Origin: Caecitellus pseudoparvulus
Taxonomy: Eukaryota; Bigyra: Bicosoecida
Assembly (NCBI GenBank): GCA_965644315.1
Contig: CBFFRQ010000079.1
Span: forward strand, 124,001-188,000
DNA length: 64,000 nucleotides
Reading direction: 5' to 3'
The translations under genes and the position numbers were made by a program. Shown one piece after another: positions 1 to 12,200 of the stretch. Each line of letters opens with the position of its first letter. The first letter of the stretch is position 1. The notes beneath the pieces are model-generated. The model ran no database searches. It saw only the letters and a list, made by a program, of their open reading frames with translations, and was not told where the DNA came from.

Positions 1-299
1 GGCAGCTGGGTGCCCTCGCTACGCACTGGCTCGCGCCCCGCCAACCGCTCCGCAGACTTGCTCATGGGATAGGTGGTTGCTTCTCCACCGCAGCAAGCTT
101 TTGAAAGGAGTGCGGCCCGCTGCCCTGTAGCGCACCGTGAGGAGCCCTGCCTCCCTGGTTTGAGAGGAGCCCCCGTTGCAGCCGCTCAGGGGGGAATCCC
201 CCGGCACAAAGGCACTGTAAACCCCAATTCATTGACGCTCACGCCACTTACTCCACTACATGTCCCCGTTTATCTTGGCGAACCGCTGGTGGGCGTGCT
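1..299. other. Left-edge stretch without a supported gene
   Basis: I see no coding region with recognisable protein features here. Open frames on both strands are short and GC-driven. The stretch probably holds the 5' flank of the downstream small membrane-protein gene, and possibly the end of a gene cut by the window edge. Confidence 0.4.
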
Positions 300-1028
300 G
301 TGAGAGGCTCCTTTCGGCGCGCAGGCTCGGCAGTGGGTGCAGGGCTGAGCTGCGCCACGCTTTTCATGAGCAACTGGCTCTCAGTGCCTTCCCTCTCATT
401 GCGGCGATCAGCGGGCGACCACGGGTACTCCAGGGTGCGCACAGATAGCTTTGACAGCAAGAGCGGGGACATAATGGCTTCTCGCGACGCAAGCCTTGGC
501 ATCGGCTCGCCCTCCACGGAGGCCAGCAGCGTCATCGACGACACCTTGCTGGACAACGAAGAGCTGCGGAGCCTGTTGGGAGTGAAGCCGTCCAAACCAG
601 AGGAGCTCCCTGGTCCCCACATGTGCGCCATGTGCTGCACTCTGTTCAGCCTCTTCGGGGCTGGCTTCTTGGTAGGTGCAGTGCGGAAGTTGGTGGCTGG
701 CGCATTGCTCTGCACCACGCCCGCTCCGCGGCCTGCGCAGTTCTTGATTTACGGCATGCTTGTGAATGAGTACGAGTACTTGGAAATTTCAGGAGACCGC
801 GAAGAGGCGGCCTCCGGCACGCTAGGAGCGGCCATCTGCTACATCGTCACGGCCGGCATCAGCATCGGGTTCTGGGTCAAGGGGTGCCTGGCTCGCAACG
901 CTGCGCTGGCACGCCAGCGAGGCGTGGACGAGGGAGACGCCGGGTCCATCGCCTTCCTCTCACACAGTGGCCTTGCCCATGCTCGCTACGGCTCCCATGC
1001 TGGGCTGGGCACGTCCGAGGGCTTGTGA
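300..1028 (+). CDS. Small two-pass membrane protein, ribonuclease-kappa-like (tentative)
   Basis: Two exons, with an in-frame intron at 672-740 (69 nt, donor GTAGGT, acceptor GCGCAG) that has no stop and so hides inside the open frame. Removing it joins GAGFL to FLIYGMLVNEYEYL and restores a continuous first membrane segment. The protein then has a Ser-rich N-terminal tail, a CCTLFSLFGAGFL membrane segment, a short acidic loop (EYLEISGDREEA), a second membrane segment (GAAICYIVTAGISIGFW) and a polar tail. The Cys-led first helix, acidic loop and second helix resemble the ribonuclease kappa / V-ATPase accessory family, but similarity is weak and no catalytic motif is visible. The start is uncertain: ATGs at 300, 366 and 474 are in frame (about 219, 197 or 161 aa). 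Its stop lies 13 nt from the stop of the opposing GPI gene. Confidence 0.55.
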   Translation: MRGSFRRAGSAVGAGLSCATLFMSNWLSVPSLSLRRSAGDHGYSRVRTDSFDSKSGDIMASRDASLGIGSPSTEASSVIDDTLLDNEELRSLLGVKPSKPEELPGPHMCAMCCTLFSLFGAGFLVGAVRKLVAGALLCTTPAPRPAQFLIYGMLVNEYEYLEISGDREEAASGTLGAAICYIVTAGISIGFWVKGCLARNAALARQRGVDEGDAGSIAFLSHSGLAHARYGSHAGLGTSEGL

Positions 1029-1041
1029 ATGCATTGCAGCG

Positions 1042-3364
1042 TTACATGTGTGCGTCGTCCGCGCTCACGTGCGCCAAGTACCGCTTCAGCAGGCTGCTGG
1101 TGCTGGGGTTGAAAGCAGCGCCCTCCAGGACGGCCGTCTCTGCACCTTGGCGGTGGCGGGCAGCCTGCAGGGTGGTGCGCACCTCCTTGGCCAACACCTT
1201 GCCCAGCTCCACGCCCCACTGGTCAAAGGACGCCACGCCCCACACAAAGCCCTGCACGGCCGTGCGGTGCTCATACAGCGCCAGCAGCTGCCCCACTGTG
1301 TATGCATCCAGGCGGTTGAAGAGCAGGGACGTGCTGGGGCGGTTGCCGTCGAAGGTCTTGTGGGGGATGAGCGCAGGCGGTGTGCCTGCCTCCGCCAGCT
1401 CCTTGGCGCTGCGGCCCACGGCCAGCGCATCTGGCTGGGCGAAGAAGTTGCTCATGAGCTCATCGTGGTTGGACACTGCCTCTCCGTCCCCCTGGATGGG
1501 CGCCTGGCTCTCTGCGAAGCCGATGAAGTCTGCCGGCACCACGCGGCCCTGGTGGATGAGCTGGTAAAAGGAGTGCTGGCCGTTGGTGCCTGGTTCGCCG
1601 AAGTTCACTTCACCTGCCGGGAAAGGCAGCACACTGCGAAGGGGGCAGGCGTGTGGATGGTGCCGGTGCCGGGCGGGTGTGGACTGGGCAGTTTCACCGC
1701 CTCGTGGTCACTCACGTGCCGTCCACAGTCACGCGCTTGCCGTTGCTCTCCATGTCCACTTGCTGAATGTGGGCCGCGAAACGCAGCAGGGCCTGGCTGT
1801 ACGGCAACAGCGCGCGCGAGGCATGGCCCAGCACGGAGCTGTTCCAGATGCCCAAGAGGCCCAGCACCACAGGCAAGTTGCGCTCCAGGGGAGTGTGCAG
1901 GAAGTGCTCGTCCATCTCCCGGGCTCCAGCCAAGAACTTGTTCACAGTCTCCATGCCATACTGCAGCGCGAGAGGCAGCACGCCGACAGCTGAGCAGACG
2001 CTGTACCGCCCTCCAACCCAGTCCCAGAACCCGAAGATGTTGGCCTTGGCGATGCCAAAGGCCTCTGCCTCTGTGGAGGTGCGGCGAGGGAGACAGCGGC
2101 ACGTGCCAGTGTGCGACGTCAAGCACGGCACAGCAGGCAGCACTCACTGTCCACTGCCGCAGACACGGCGACGACGTGCTTGGACACAACCTCAGCTTCG
2201 CTGACGTCAGCGCTGGCAAGGGAAGACACGAGCCAGCTTCGCAGAGTACGGGCGTTGAGCATGGTCTCTGCCGTGGTGAAGGTCTTGGACACCACCACCA
2301 CCAGTGTCGTGGCGGGGTCCAGGCCCTCCAGCGCACGGGCCACATCCACTGGGTCCACATTCGCCAGGAAGCGCAGGGACCGCCCAGCAGCTGCCGCAGC
2401 TGCAGAGGACTCTGCGTGTGCGGAGGCGGTGGAGCGGTGAATGAGGGGTGGCCCAGCGCCACGTCGTCGAGGTGGCGCCACTCACCGCACCGCAGAGCCT
2501 CGTGCACAAACTCAGGCCCCAGGTAGCTGCCGCCAATGCCGATGGAGACGACGTGCGTGAGGGCCTTGCCTGTCGCGCCCTGTGCACCAGAGGTGGCGCG
2601 CTGTGCGTGACGTGGCACGCCACAGCACGAGCGAGCCGCCGTACCTTCCAGCTGCCCTGCCGCACAGTGCGGGAGAAGGCGTCGATGCGGCTCAGGACTT
2701 CATGTACGTCTGGCACGACATTGGAGCCGTCCACGACGAACGCCTGCGGATGGAGGGGGGGACCTGTGCAGCCTGCTGAGCTTGGAGTGAGCGTGCTGGT
2801 GCCAGCGTACCTGCTCGGGCGCCGCTCGCAGAGCCATGTGCATGACTGCACGGTCCTCTGTGACGTTGATGTGCTCTCCGGCGGCCATGGCAGCCTGCGC
2901 ATGCGGCGCCAGGCAAGACACGTGCACGAAGGTGCCTTTTAGGGGCCAGTAGGAGCAGCTTGCCGCACGATTTTCTCCTCTAGCTTGGCAGCGCGGGCAA
3001 CCTTGAACAGGCGTGTCTGCACCAGGGCGGGCGACCTCGTGATGCGGCGTCAGCGAGAGGCAGCAGAGCACGTCACACACCATGGACTCAACCCCCACAC
3101 GCTGGCGGGAGTAGTCCATGAAGAGACCCTTGGTTTCCAGCGCCAACGCCGCACAGCGGTCCTCATCCTGTGCGAGATACGCAACGCCCGTGAAACGCAG
3201 GCTTCCCACAGAAAGCCTTGCTGCTAGCCTCAACCCACCTGCATGAGGTCTCTGAGGTGCGTCTCCTTCATGGCTGACTCGTAATGGGCATGGAGGTCGG
3301 TCCATTCCGGGGTCTCCCAGATCTTGACGCTGAAAATGTCAGCTGATCCGGTGGCAGCTGCCAT
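1042..3364 (-). CDS. GPI: Glucose-6-phosphate isomerase, nine exons
   Basis: Interconverts glucose-6-phosphate and fructose-6-phosphate in glycolysis and gluconeogenesis. Exons on the minus strand: 3364-3239, 3167-3099, 3016-2969, 2894-2811, 2743-2645, 2579-2486, 2399-2148, 2070-1716, 1633-1042. They join in frame to 572 aa, close to the family's usual ~550-560. Visible family blocks: [18 protein letters not shown], the sugar-phosphate site [49 protein letters not shown], the C-terminal signature [18 protein letters not shown], and [19 protein letters not shown]. The start ATG at 3364 gives [20 protein letters not shown], which aligns with the normal N-terminus. There is no obvious organelle presequence, so the enzyme is probably cytosolic. 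All eight introns are 52-90 nt. The gene is convergent with the upstream membrane-protein gene and divergent from the EF-hand gene 204 nt away. Confidence 0.95.
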
Positions 3365-3568
3365 GGTGATGCTGAGGATGATGCAGCGAGGGTGTCAACG
3401 GCACCTGCAACAAGGCACAGTGAAGGTCAGTGGACGCATAGCACTGGTGGGGGCACTATTTTTTCTCCCCATCACCAGTTGCATCGCCCTTGTGCGCACT
3501 TTCATTGTCGTCCAACTGTGCCTGTCGCAGCAGGAGTTGTCTGCCTCAACCATCCCACCACGCCAAAC

Positions 3569-6167
3569 ATGGCTGCTGCCAGGGGTGAAGGCAAAGAGCA
3601 GGGCGTTTCCCGCGAAGAGGCCCTGGGGATTTTTTCGCTGTTCGATGCAGATGGATCCGGGACGATCGACCACTCCGAGCTGCGCGAGCTGGCCTTTGCG
3701 ATGGGCGTCACGTTGGGCCAGGACAAGGTGCGATGAGCACGCAGCCGATCCCACGTGGCACGGCTCGCCGCGCGTTGGTGGCGCCCTGCACACTGTGGCA
3801 GTACCTCAAGGCACTCAAGACTCACATGGCATTCCACCCATCCTTGTTTTGCAGCTCGAGGAGGCCTTCGCTGTCCTGGACACGGACAGTGCGTGCCTGC
3901 CCGCCGCCCGAGCCAAGTTGTAGTGGTTGAGGCTCACCCACGTTCGCTGCCCTCGCAGAGAGCGGGGCGATTGACTTCGAGGAGTTTTACGCCTGGATCA
4001 CCACAAGTGCTGAAGGGGAAGATGCCTCCACCATGCTGCAGTTGGAGATGCAGGCTCGGTGCGTCGCCTGACTGCCTTGCAGTGCTGTCCCCTGCGCCGA
4101 CACTGGCGCCTGACACGCCGGCCTATCCACAGACTTGCCGGGCGGGCGGCGCTCTCCATTGCGCGGAGCGTCATGGACCAACCATCTGGCGGAAAGGCCA
4201 GCACTATCAAGCTGGCCGTAGCTGCGGACTCTGGACCCGCACCTGCCGGCGCAGCGGAAGGGCTTGGTGCCAAGGTCAGCATCGTGCACGGCTCTGACGG
4301 TCTGGCGGCTCTGGAGGCTCGAGACGACGAGCCAGCTGCAGTGGCACTCATCCTGAACCTGGTGCAGGGCACTGACATGGATGTGGCGCTGGACTGGGTC
4401 ACCAACATGAACGGGCTTCTGGACTCGCTCATGGCAACCCACGCGCCACCGCAGGCCAAGGACGTCTTGTCCCGGGTCGCTGTGTCCGTGCGCCAGAGCA
4501 GCCCCGGCGGGCCGCCTCAGCTCGTGTTCGGAGCATATCTGCGCACAGACCCCGTGGCGATGGCACTGGAACAAGCACAAGCCAGTGGCTCTGCTCCTCC
4601 TGGGGCCCAGGAGCTCGCCGACATCTTTGGCGAGCACGGGCTGGAAATGCTGAGCCGGTTCTGCGTCGAGGCGAACCTGGGCACATCTGCGGCAGCGGGG
4701 CTGGGCATTGAGGAGAGCCCCGTCGAGCACGGCGGCATGCACGCGGGCCTGTCGCTGGAGCTTTCCCGCAGCGCCCTCATGGGCGTGGCCAAGGCGCTGA
4801 CCGCCCTGTCCTCCGCTCTGCCGCCGCCCATGCGCAGGCTGCTGCCCATTCCCATGAGGGACATTGTCTCGGTCTTCAAGGCGGCGCTGGCCCTGCGCAA
4901 GGTGGATGTGGACTTCGACGTGCCACTGGACTTCACACAGCAGTTGTTCAAAATGTTGACGCGGCGTAGCACAGCGCTGCCACCAGGCATCGTCGGCAAG
5001 CTGTACGGCGAGTGGGAGACCAAGACCCGGTCGGCGGAGTACATGCAGAAGCGCTTCTGCAGCATGATGCCTGGCATGGCCTTCCACGCCATGATGGAGG
5101 AGGTGGCACACGAGCTGCCCCGCATGCTGCAAGGCGCACCCCGCGACAAGGTCGCGGCTTGCAGCTCGTTCCTGCAAGCCCTCTTCAGCCCTCAGGTGGG
5201 GCTCTTCCCCTCTGCTTCCTGCCTTGAACAGGACATCGGCGTCGAGCGGCTGGCAGTGCCGCCGCCGGCCATGGACACCAGCGCCCTGCAGTGGACGGCC
5301 TGGCACGCAATGTGGCTGCTGCGCCATGTGGACACTGTGGAGGGCATCCACGCCAGTGTGCAGGGGACCACACTCTCTGTGGCGCTGCCCGGCATCGCCC
5401 TTGGCACCTTGCGCGACGCCTGCACTGCCGGCGCGCGCCGGGCGCTTGTGCGCGGGCGGCGACTGGAGGGCGAGAAGGAGGACATGGTGCAGCGGGAGGT
5501 CATTGTGGCTGGCAGCCATTGGACCCTGCTGTCCCAGCTGGCGCCGGCGTGCATTGCGCTGAACCGGTACCCTTTCGCGCCAGGCCTCGGCCAGACCACC
5601 CGAGTCCAGGCTGTGCCTGGCATGCTGCGCAGCCTCGGGTCCCCCAAGGAACTCACGGGCTTCGCGTCCACTGAGCTGCCCGCTGCTGAACTGCAAGGCG
5701 CAGCGCTCGCTGAGCTGCAGGCGCTGGCACAAGGTGGCCAAGCGTGGAGGCAAGTCTTTGGTGTGGCCTTGATCGTCGACGTGACGAGTACCGAGAGCGT
5801 TGCCGACACAGCGGCCCAGGTGGAAGCGTTGCGTGGCGCCGACCCCACCCATGCGCAGCCTGTGGTCGTCTTGGCAGACATCTCGGGCGCCAAGGCTTGG
5901 GATGCCCACCTGCAGCGTGACTTCGTCACCCTGCAAAATGTCCACGACGCGTCCATGGAGCACATGCCCTCAAAAGAAGAGCTCCTGGCGGACTTGGGCC
6001 TCGCAGCGGGCGGCCCTATTGCCAGCGCGCAGGTCGTGTTCGTGAATGGCCTGCATGGGCTCAACATCACGCACGCCTTCTCGCAGCTGGGCATCGCCGG
6101 CATGGCGCAAGCAGAGGAGACAGATGAAGGGTGGCAGGACATCATGGAGGAGATGTGTCGTGCGTGA
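3569..6167 (+). CDS. EF-hand protein fused to a large unrecognised domain
   Basis: Four exons: 3569-3727, 3855-3888, 3959-4058, 4133-6167, joining in frame to 775 aa. Residues ~22-85 form an EF-hand pair. The first loop is DADGSGTIDHSE, a canonical 12-residue Ca2+ loop; the second, DTDKSGAIDFEE, only appears once exons 2 and 3 are spliced, which supports the junctions. The remaining ~680 aa are encoded by one long exon and match no family I recognise. They are Ala/Leu-rich, with stretches such as PVVVLADISGAKAWDAHLQR and an acidic C-terminus. There is no signal peptide or convincing membrane helix, so the protein is probably cytosolic and Ca2+-responsive. A further 36-nt intron-like segment lies at 5196-5231 (GTGGGG to AACAG, pyrimidine-rich) and may or may not be spliced. 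The stop lies 76 nt from that of the opposing RCC1 gene. Confidence 0.8.
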
Positions 6168-6243
6168 GCAAGCGGTGCTGAAATGCATTGAGTCGTGCAG
6201 GCCTGGCGCCCCGAGCCGGAGCAAGCCTCAGCCCAGCGCGTCA

Positions 6244-9200
6244 TCACTTGCGCCGCCTCCCCGTGGGTGCGACAAGGGTTACATGTGCGCCGTCCGGAGG
6301 CTGCAGCCAGGTCACCCCCCCGTCCATGGACACTTCTGGGCGCACCGGTCCCACAGGCGCCAGTGGTTCGAGGTGCTGGGCCGCGTCACCCCCTGCCTCC
6401 TCTGAAACGATGGGCACAGTGGCGGATACGGTGACAGTGGACAGTAGCTCCGTCTGCTCTGCTGGCACCCCATCTTCGCTCATGACGGGAGGGGGCAGTG
6501 CAACGCTGCCTTTCAGCAGCAACACTGTGGGGGCGGCCCCCTCGCCGGCGTCCGGGTGGGCGGTGGCTCCTTCTTTGGGGACGAGGCGAATGGCCCAGCG
6601 CATGCCCTCCAAAAGGCGGGTGAGGTTGTGCGGCAGTTCTGGAAAGGGCGCCTCTTGCACGGGCAGTTTGTAGTGGGGGTGCACGGGGGTTCCCTCTGGC
6701 AGGTCCTGCCCGGCCTCCACGTCTGGCATAAGGGGCAGCTGGAGCGGCAGCAGGCTGAACCACCCGCCCAACGTGACAGTGACGGCCTCTCCATGCGGCA
6801 CCTTTCCCTTCTTACCCCCCCCCACGCCCGTGACGGAGATGGCATCAGCCAGGTGTGCCACGAGGAAGGCTGCAGAGGCTGGCTGCTCCTCACCCTCCTC
6901 AGCATCATCAGACACGCCGACTGCCTCCCCAGCCTTGCCTTCACCTGCGCCAGGGGTGCCATCAGCACTCTTGCCATCTGAATCCGTGGTGGGTGCCTCT
7001 TCCTGCAACCCTGTCGCATCCTCCACTTCGCCGCTGGCGGCGGGTGGGGCCAGCAGCTCATGAATGATTTCCACGGGCACGCCAGCAACCGCAGCGGACA
7101 GGGGCAGCAGGCGGGGCACACGGGGTGCAGGCGGCGTCTCGGGCACGCTGTCCTTTCGCCCGCTGCGCTTCTTGCTGCTCCCCCGTGGGCTCTCCCCGCC
7201 ACTCGCACTGCCAGCGGTCCCCACCCGTGGCACAACCAGCTCAGGCACTGACGTCAGCGCAGCAAGGGGGGGCAGGGTGATGAGGAGGGAGCCTGGGATG
7301 GCATTCAGCAGGGGCGCGCCAAGGCTGGCTGCCCCTGCGAAAGGCACGACGCGTGTTGATAGCGTGGTGGGGGAGGCATCCCCCCCCACGTCTGTCGCCA
7401 GCACCTGCAGAGACGTGGCATCCCACGCTGCGACGGCGTCCACGATGTGCGACACGTTCGCCCACAGGCCGAGCGGGGGACAGACAGTCGTGAAGGGGCC
7501 CGCCGAGGATGGGGCCAGCGCTGGGAGCAGAGCAGGGGTAGGCGGCCCGAACTTGGGGCAGGCGATGGCAAAGGTGACCACATGCCCATCTGCCTGCGCC
7601 CCTGTGGTAAGCGGAGCGCCTTCTGCGAGGGACAGCGCCACCTCGACATCCAGCGCCATGCGGCCCTCTGCCACGGCTGAAATGGAGAGGGGCTCACTGT
7701 CGCCAGCTCTCCCCGCTTCGCCCTGCTCCGCGTGCTGTGCTGCTTTGCTCAGCAACGCTCCCAGGGTGCTGGGCGACATCGAGAAGGAGACTGTGTTTCC
7801 TGACAGCACTGAAGCTGGGACCATGATGGGGTCAGGGACAGACACGGGCTCCTGGGCAGCTCCATTCCCGCCCGTGGCCCTCCACACAGCTGTGGGACGC
7901 AGGCCCACCTGAGCCGTGGCAGATGAGGCAAAGCCAGCGCCCCTCAGGTACACCACGACAGACTCCGGGAAGGAGGGGGCGAGAGGCACGACACCAGGCT
8001 CGCACCGGTCCAGGCACGGCGCAGCAGCGATGGCAGTGTGCGCTGCGGTGAAGAACGCGAAGCCGCCATTGGGACTGACCTCCGCGGCCAGTTCCAGGCC
8101 ACCCCCTGAGGCAGTCTTGATCTCGGCCTCCCGCCACGCCTCGTGCGCGCCATGGTACGTGTCCCAGGCAGCGCCTGCCTGGAGGGTTGCAGCTGCTTCG
8201 GTCGGGTCCATCTGCGCCTCTTCATCAGCACCAGCTGCTGTGACCTCCAGCGTGCCAGTTGCATCTTCCAGCGCGTCAGAAGGCGGAGGGCTTGCCGTGA
8301 CGGCACGTGCTGCAGCAAGCGCCTCAGGGGAGGGCGCTGGCACGAGGGGCGGCAAGGGGCGTCGCGGGGGTGGGCGAGGCAGCGCCTCCGGTGGAATCTT
8401 CACAGGCGGCACTCTCGCCCAGACCTTGGCTGAAAAGTGCCCTTGCAGTCTGTCCGCCGTCTCGTCATCGGAGCCTTCTTCGTCCAGGTCCACTCCTGTC
8501 TCGGCAGCCAGCTGCTCGGAGTAGTGGCCGGTATACCAAGCCGGCACAGTGGGCGTCGTGGCCACAGTGGACCCTGCATACAGGACTCGGAAGCGGGCCA
8601 CAGGGATGTGGGAAGTGGCAGGGGGTGGGTCCCCTGTGGCCTCACCTGGCGGACCACGTGGGGGGGGGCCTTCGCGAGGGGATGACGCCTCCGCTGCATG
8701 AGATGGGTGGGCTTGTGTGGGGCGGCCTTCGTGGGCAAAGGCCGTCGTATCCAAGACCAGGGGGGAGAATGGCAGCGGTACCGCAGCTCCTGCCTGCTCA
8801 ACGTCAGCCATCTCTGCTGCTTCCCGAGCTTCATTCTGCGCATGCACTTGGCGCAGCAAGGCCTGAGCCTCAGCCCGAGCTAAGGGGTCACTGAGCATGG
8901 CCCCGAACACACCTCTCCCAGACACAGACACAAGTGGGCCTTGCGGGACGTCAAAGAGTCGGGGGGGGGGCACAGGCCCATCACCGACGAGGGACACTTG
9001 CACGACGCTGGGCTGCAGGGAAGCCAGTTGGGGGGTGGCAAAGTACGAGAAGGGAGCTGATCCACGCACAGCGACCCAGGAGGGAGGGGGCACCTCCCCG
9101 GCCTCTTGGCTGTCAGGATCCACCTCCCCGGCGTCAATTGCAGCCTGAAGCTCCGCGGCCCACACGGGAGCAGGGCAGCGCACGACGATGTCGACTCGCA

Positions 9201-12200
9201 TTTCTGTGGCAGCCGGCACGGGGGGCGCCAATGCCAGCACTTCGTCCACATCTGGCGCACTGAGGGCGTACGCGTCATACGCCCTGCCCAGCAGGGCCGC
9301 CCGCATGGACTCTCCAAAATCTGGCGCCGATCTCACGGCAATGTCTCGCACTGACTCGGTGCCTTCCACCGTGGCTGCAGCTGCCGCAGAGGAGGCAGTT
9401 CGGTCTTGAGCAGCGGCAGCAGCAGCTGCAGCCACGGCAGCTGCTGAGGAAAGGGGAGTGTCCTCCAGCACAGACGAGGCGAGCAGGGCTGCCACGCCAG
9501 GCGGGGCGTCCTGCTGCGGGTCAGGCACTGCATCCATGGCAGGCTGCGCGGCAGCCAAACCCTCGTCACTCCCCCAAGAGGCCTCGCTGCCCAGCACAGC
9601 ACCCCTCAAGCCGTCCACGAGCGGCACAGCGAAGAAAGCAGGGGTGTACACGACGCCAGGCGCATCACCACTGCCATCTGCAGGGACTTCGCGCGCAGCT
9701 TGCCCCCTGCCGCCCCCCAGCGCCCCTGAAAAGGCCATGGCATCCGCCTCCGCCTCTGGGGCGCTCCCGGCGCTGCCAATGGGCGTGAAGCGCACCATGA
9801 CGTCTGGGATGGGGATCAGCGTGGACACTGCTCGGGGGCTGGGCGCAGCGCCCGTGGCACCGGCGGCATCTTCGATGTCCCCATCTACTCCCAAGTCATC
9901 CCACGTGGCCACGTGGGCCTCGTCGTCGTCTGGCATCCCCCCTGGGGAAGTGGCACTGGAAGGAGAGCCGCTGTGGTCCTGCAGGGGGGCAGGCGGTTTG
10001 CCCACGGCGTACCTGCCGCCTTCCTCCAGAAAGTACCACTCCTCCCGAGGTACCTTCTCGGCAGCGTTTGCAGGAGAGATTCCGTGCCGAGCAGAAGCGA
10101 TGGCGACAATGGCAGCGAGGCCAGGCCCACGTAGGGTGAGCACAGTGCCGCCAGACGTTGCACCCGACCGAGGCGTGGCCTGCCGCAGAGTGGAGGGCGT
10201 GAAGAGGACCGTGTCTTGGTGCCCACACGCGACAGCAGTCACCAGGCGGTGTGCCAGAGCGGGGTGCTGCAGGCGTGTTGGGCGAACGATGACGGCATCT
10301 GCGTTTGTTTCCAGGGGATTCTTCGCACCACCTGCATCTGCCAGAGCAGCGGCGACAGCTGCAACATCACGGGCGTTGTTCAATGGGCCAGGCCGGAAGT
10401 GGCTAGACTGAGCTTTCGCGCCGGCAGAAGTAGAGGAGGCTGAGCGGCCCTGGCTGACCGTGTCTGGAAGCCCCGGGCCACCCGCCATGGGGCCCGTGCC
10501 CACGCCGATGCTGGAGACGATGGAGTGGTTAAGCGCAGTGGCAGTGTGCACTCTAGCAGAGGCGGCTGATGGGTCCAAGCCAGTGGCCAGCACAGCCGCA
10601 GTGCTGTGGCGCCGAGTCAGAGAGGAGCCAGGTTCCCGGCGAGCGGGGCAGGCAGCACTGCCCTCCTTGCCCTCCACCACGGCTCGGCTCGTCAGCTCTG
10701 CCCGCAGGCGGTTCTCGGCCTTGAAGCGCGAGAGCGCTGACAAAGGAGCAGCGGGCGTCGGCAACAGAGGTGGCGCCGCCAGCCCTACATTCTGCGGCAC
10801 CCTACCGTACGCCTTGCCAGCGCGAGAGCTGATGTGCCTGCCCGGCAGCGTGCGTGGCATGACATCTGCAGCCTTCACACCTGCCGCGGGGTGGTGGTGG
10901 CCAGTCTCCATCGCCGCCAGCATGTCCACCATGACTCCCTGCGCATGAGCACCACGAGGCGCGTGTCTGCCCCCCCCCAGCGCAGTTCCACCTGCGGGCG
11001 GTGCAGTGGTGCTCGACTCTAGTCCATGCCAATCATCACTGCCAGCCATGGCTGCATCGAACGACCCATCGGGTGAAGGGGGCGAAGATGCTGCTGAAGA
11101 TCCAAGCCCCACCCCCTGTGAGGGTGCTGTCCTGCTCGAGCGCGCAGCGACACGGCCCGAGGCAGTGACTGCTTCAGGGCCGCGAGGGAGGGCTGAAGCA
11201 GGCAGCACATCCATGTCTGTTGAGCGGGGTGACACGTCGTCTGCCTCTCCGCCCCTGCCGCCCTCTTCAGAGGCAGGGAAAGCGTACAGGGTTCCCGCCA
11301 GCCCAGGGGACGCCGGGAAGGGGCGCAAGGGGGGCGCAGAGGCACCAGTGACACCCGCCCATGAAGGCGGCTTTAACACCGCCCCACTGGGGTCACAGCC
11401 TGTTTCTGCGACGCGAGCCTTGTCCACCTGAGCCAGGGCCAAGGCAGCCGGCTCATACAAGTGGCCGTGCCCCAGGCGGCCGCCACCCGTAGCACCCCAT
11501 GTGAAGACCTGCCCACTGCTGTTGATGGCCGCGCAGTGATGCGCACCAGCCGCAATGGACACTGCATGCATACCCCCTCCCTCCCCCTCTCCCTCGGGCG
11601 CCAGCACTTGGGTTGGGAAGAAGCGCGAGGCAATGTCCCCGACGCCCAGCTGTCCACGGGCGTTGAGTCCCCACGCCCACAGAGACCCATCCTGAGCGAG
11701 AGCCAAGGAGTGACCCCACCCAGCAGCCACATCTGCCATGGCCGGCAGCCGGCCAGCCTCTCTCCCGGTGCCTAACCGGGACACTCGAGCCGGCCGCCGC
11801 GCTCCCGAGACTCGCCCTACCCCCAGCTGCCCGGTCAAGCCTTCTCCCCACGCAAAGAGCTCTCCATTGCGAGTGACCGCGAGGGAGTGACGGGCGCCGG
11901 CGGCAATGCGAGCCACTGGGCTCGTCTCCAGCGCTGACACGAACTGTGGGCCCAAACTGGCTGCGGTGTTGCGACAGATGGCCTGGCCAGAGGGGGTTGC
12001 TGGCTCGGTGCCCAACTGCCCCTCCACACCTCGCCCCCAGGTGTATACACGCCCGTCTTCTGCGAGGGCCATGCAGTGCGCCTGCCCTGCCGCGACCTGT
12101 CGTACCATCATGGGCAGTAGGCGCTTGACGGGGGACGGCGTCGTGCGAGACTGCAGCGAAAGGCCCCCGAGCTGTCCTTGATCACCATCTCCCCACGTAA

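Noticed and set aside
967-2526. 519-aa plus-strand frame opposite GPI
   Set aside because: It spans GPI exons and introns on the other strand, is Cys/Arg/His-rich noise and matches no family.
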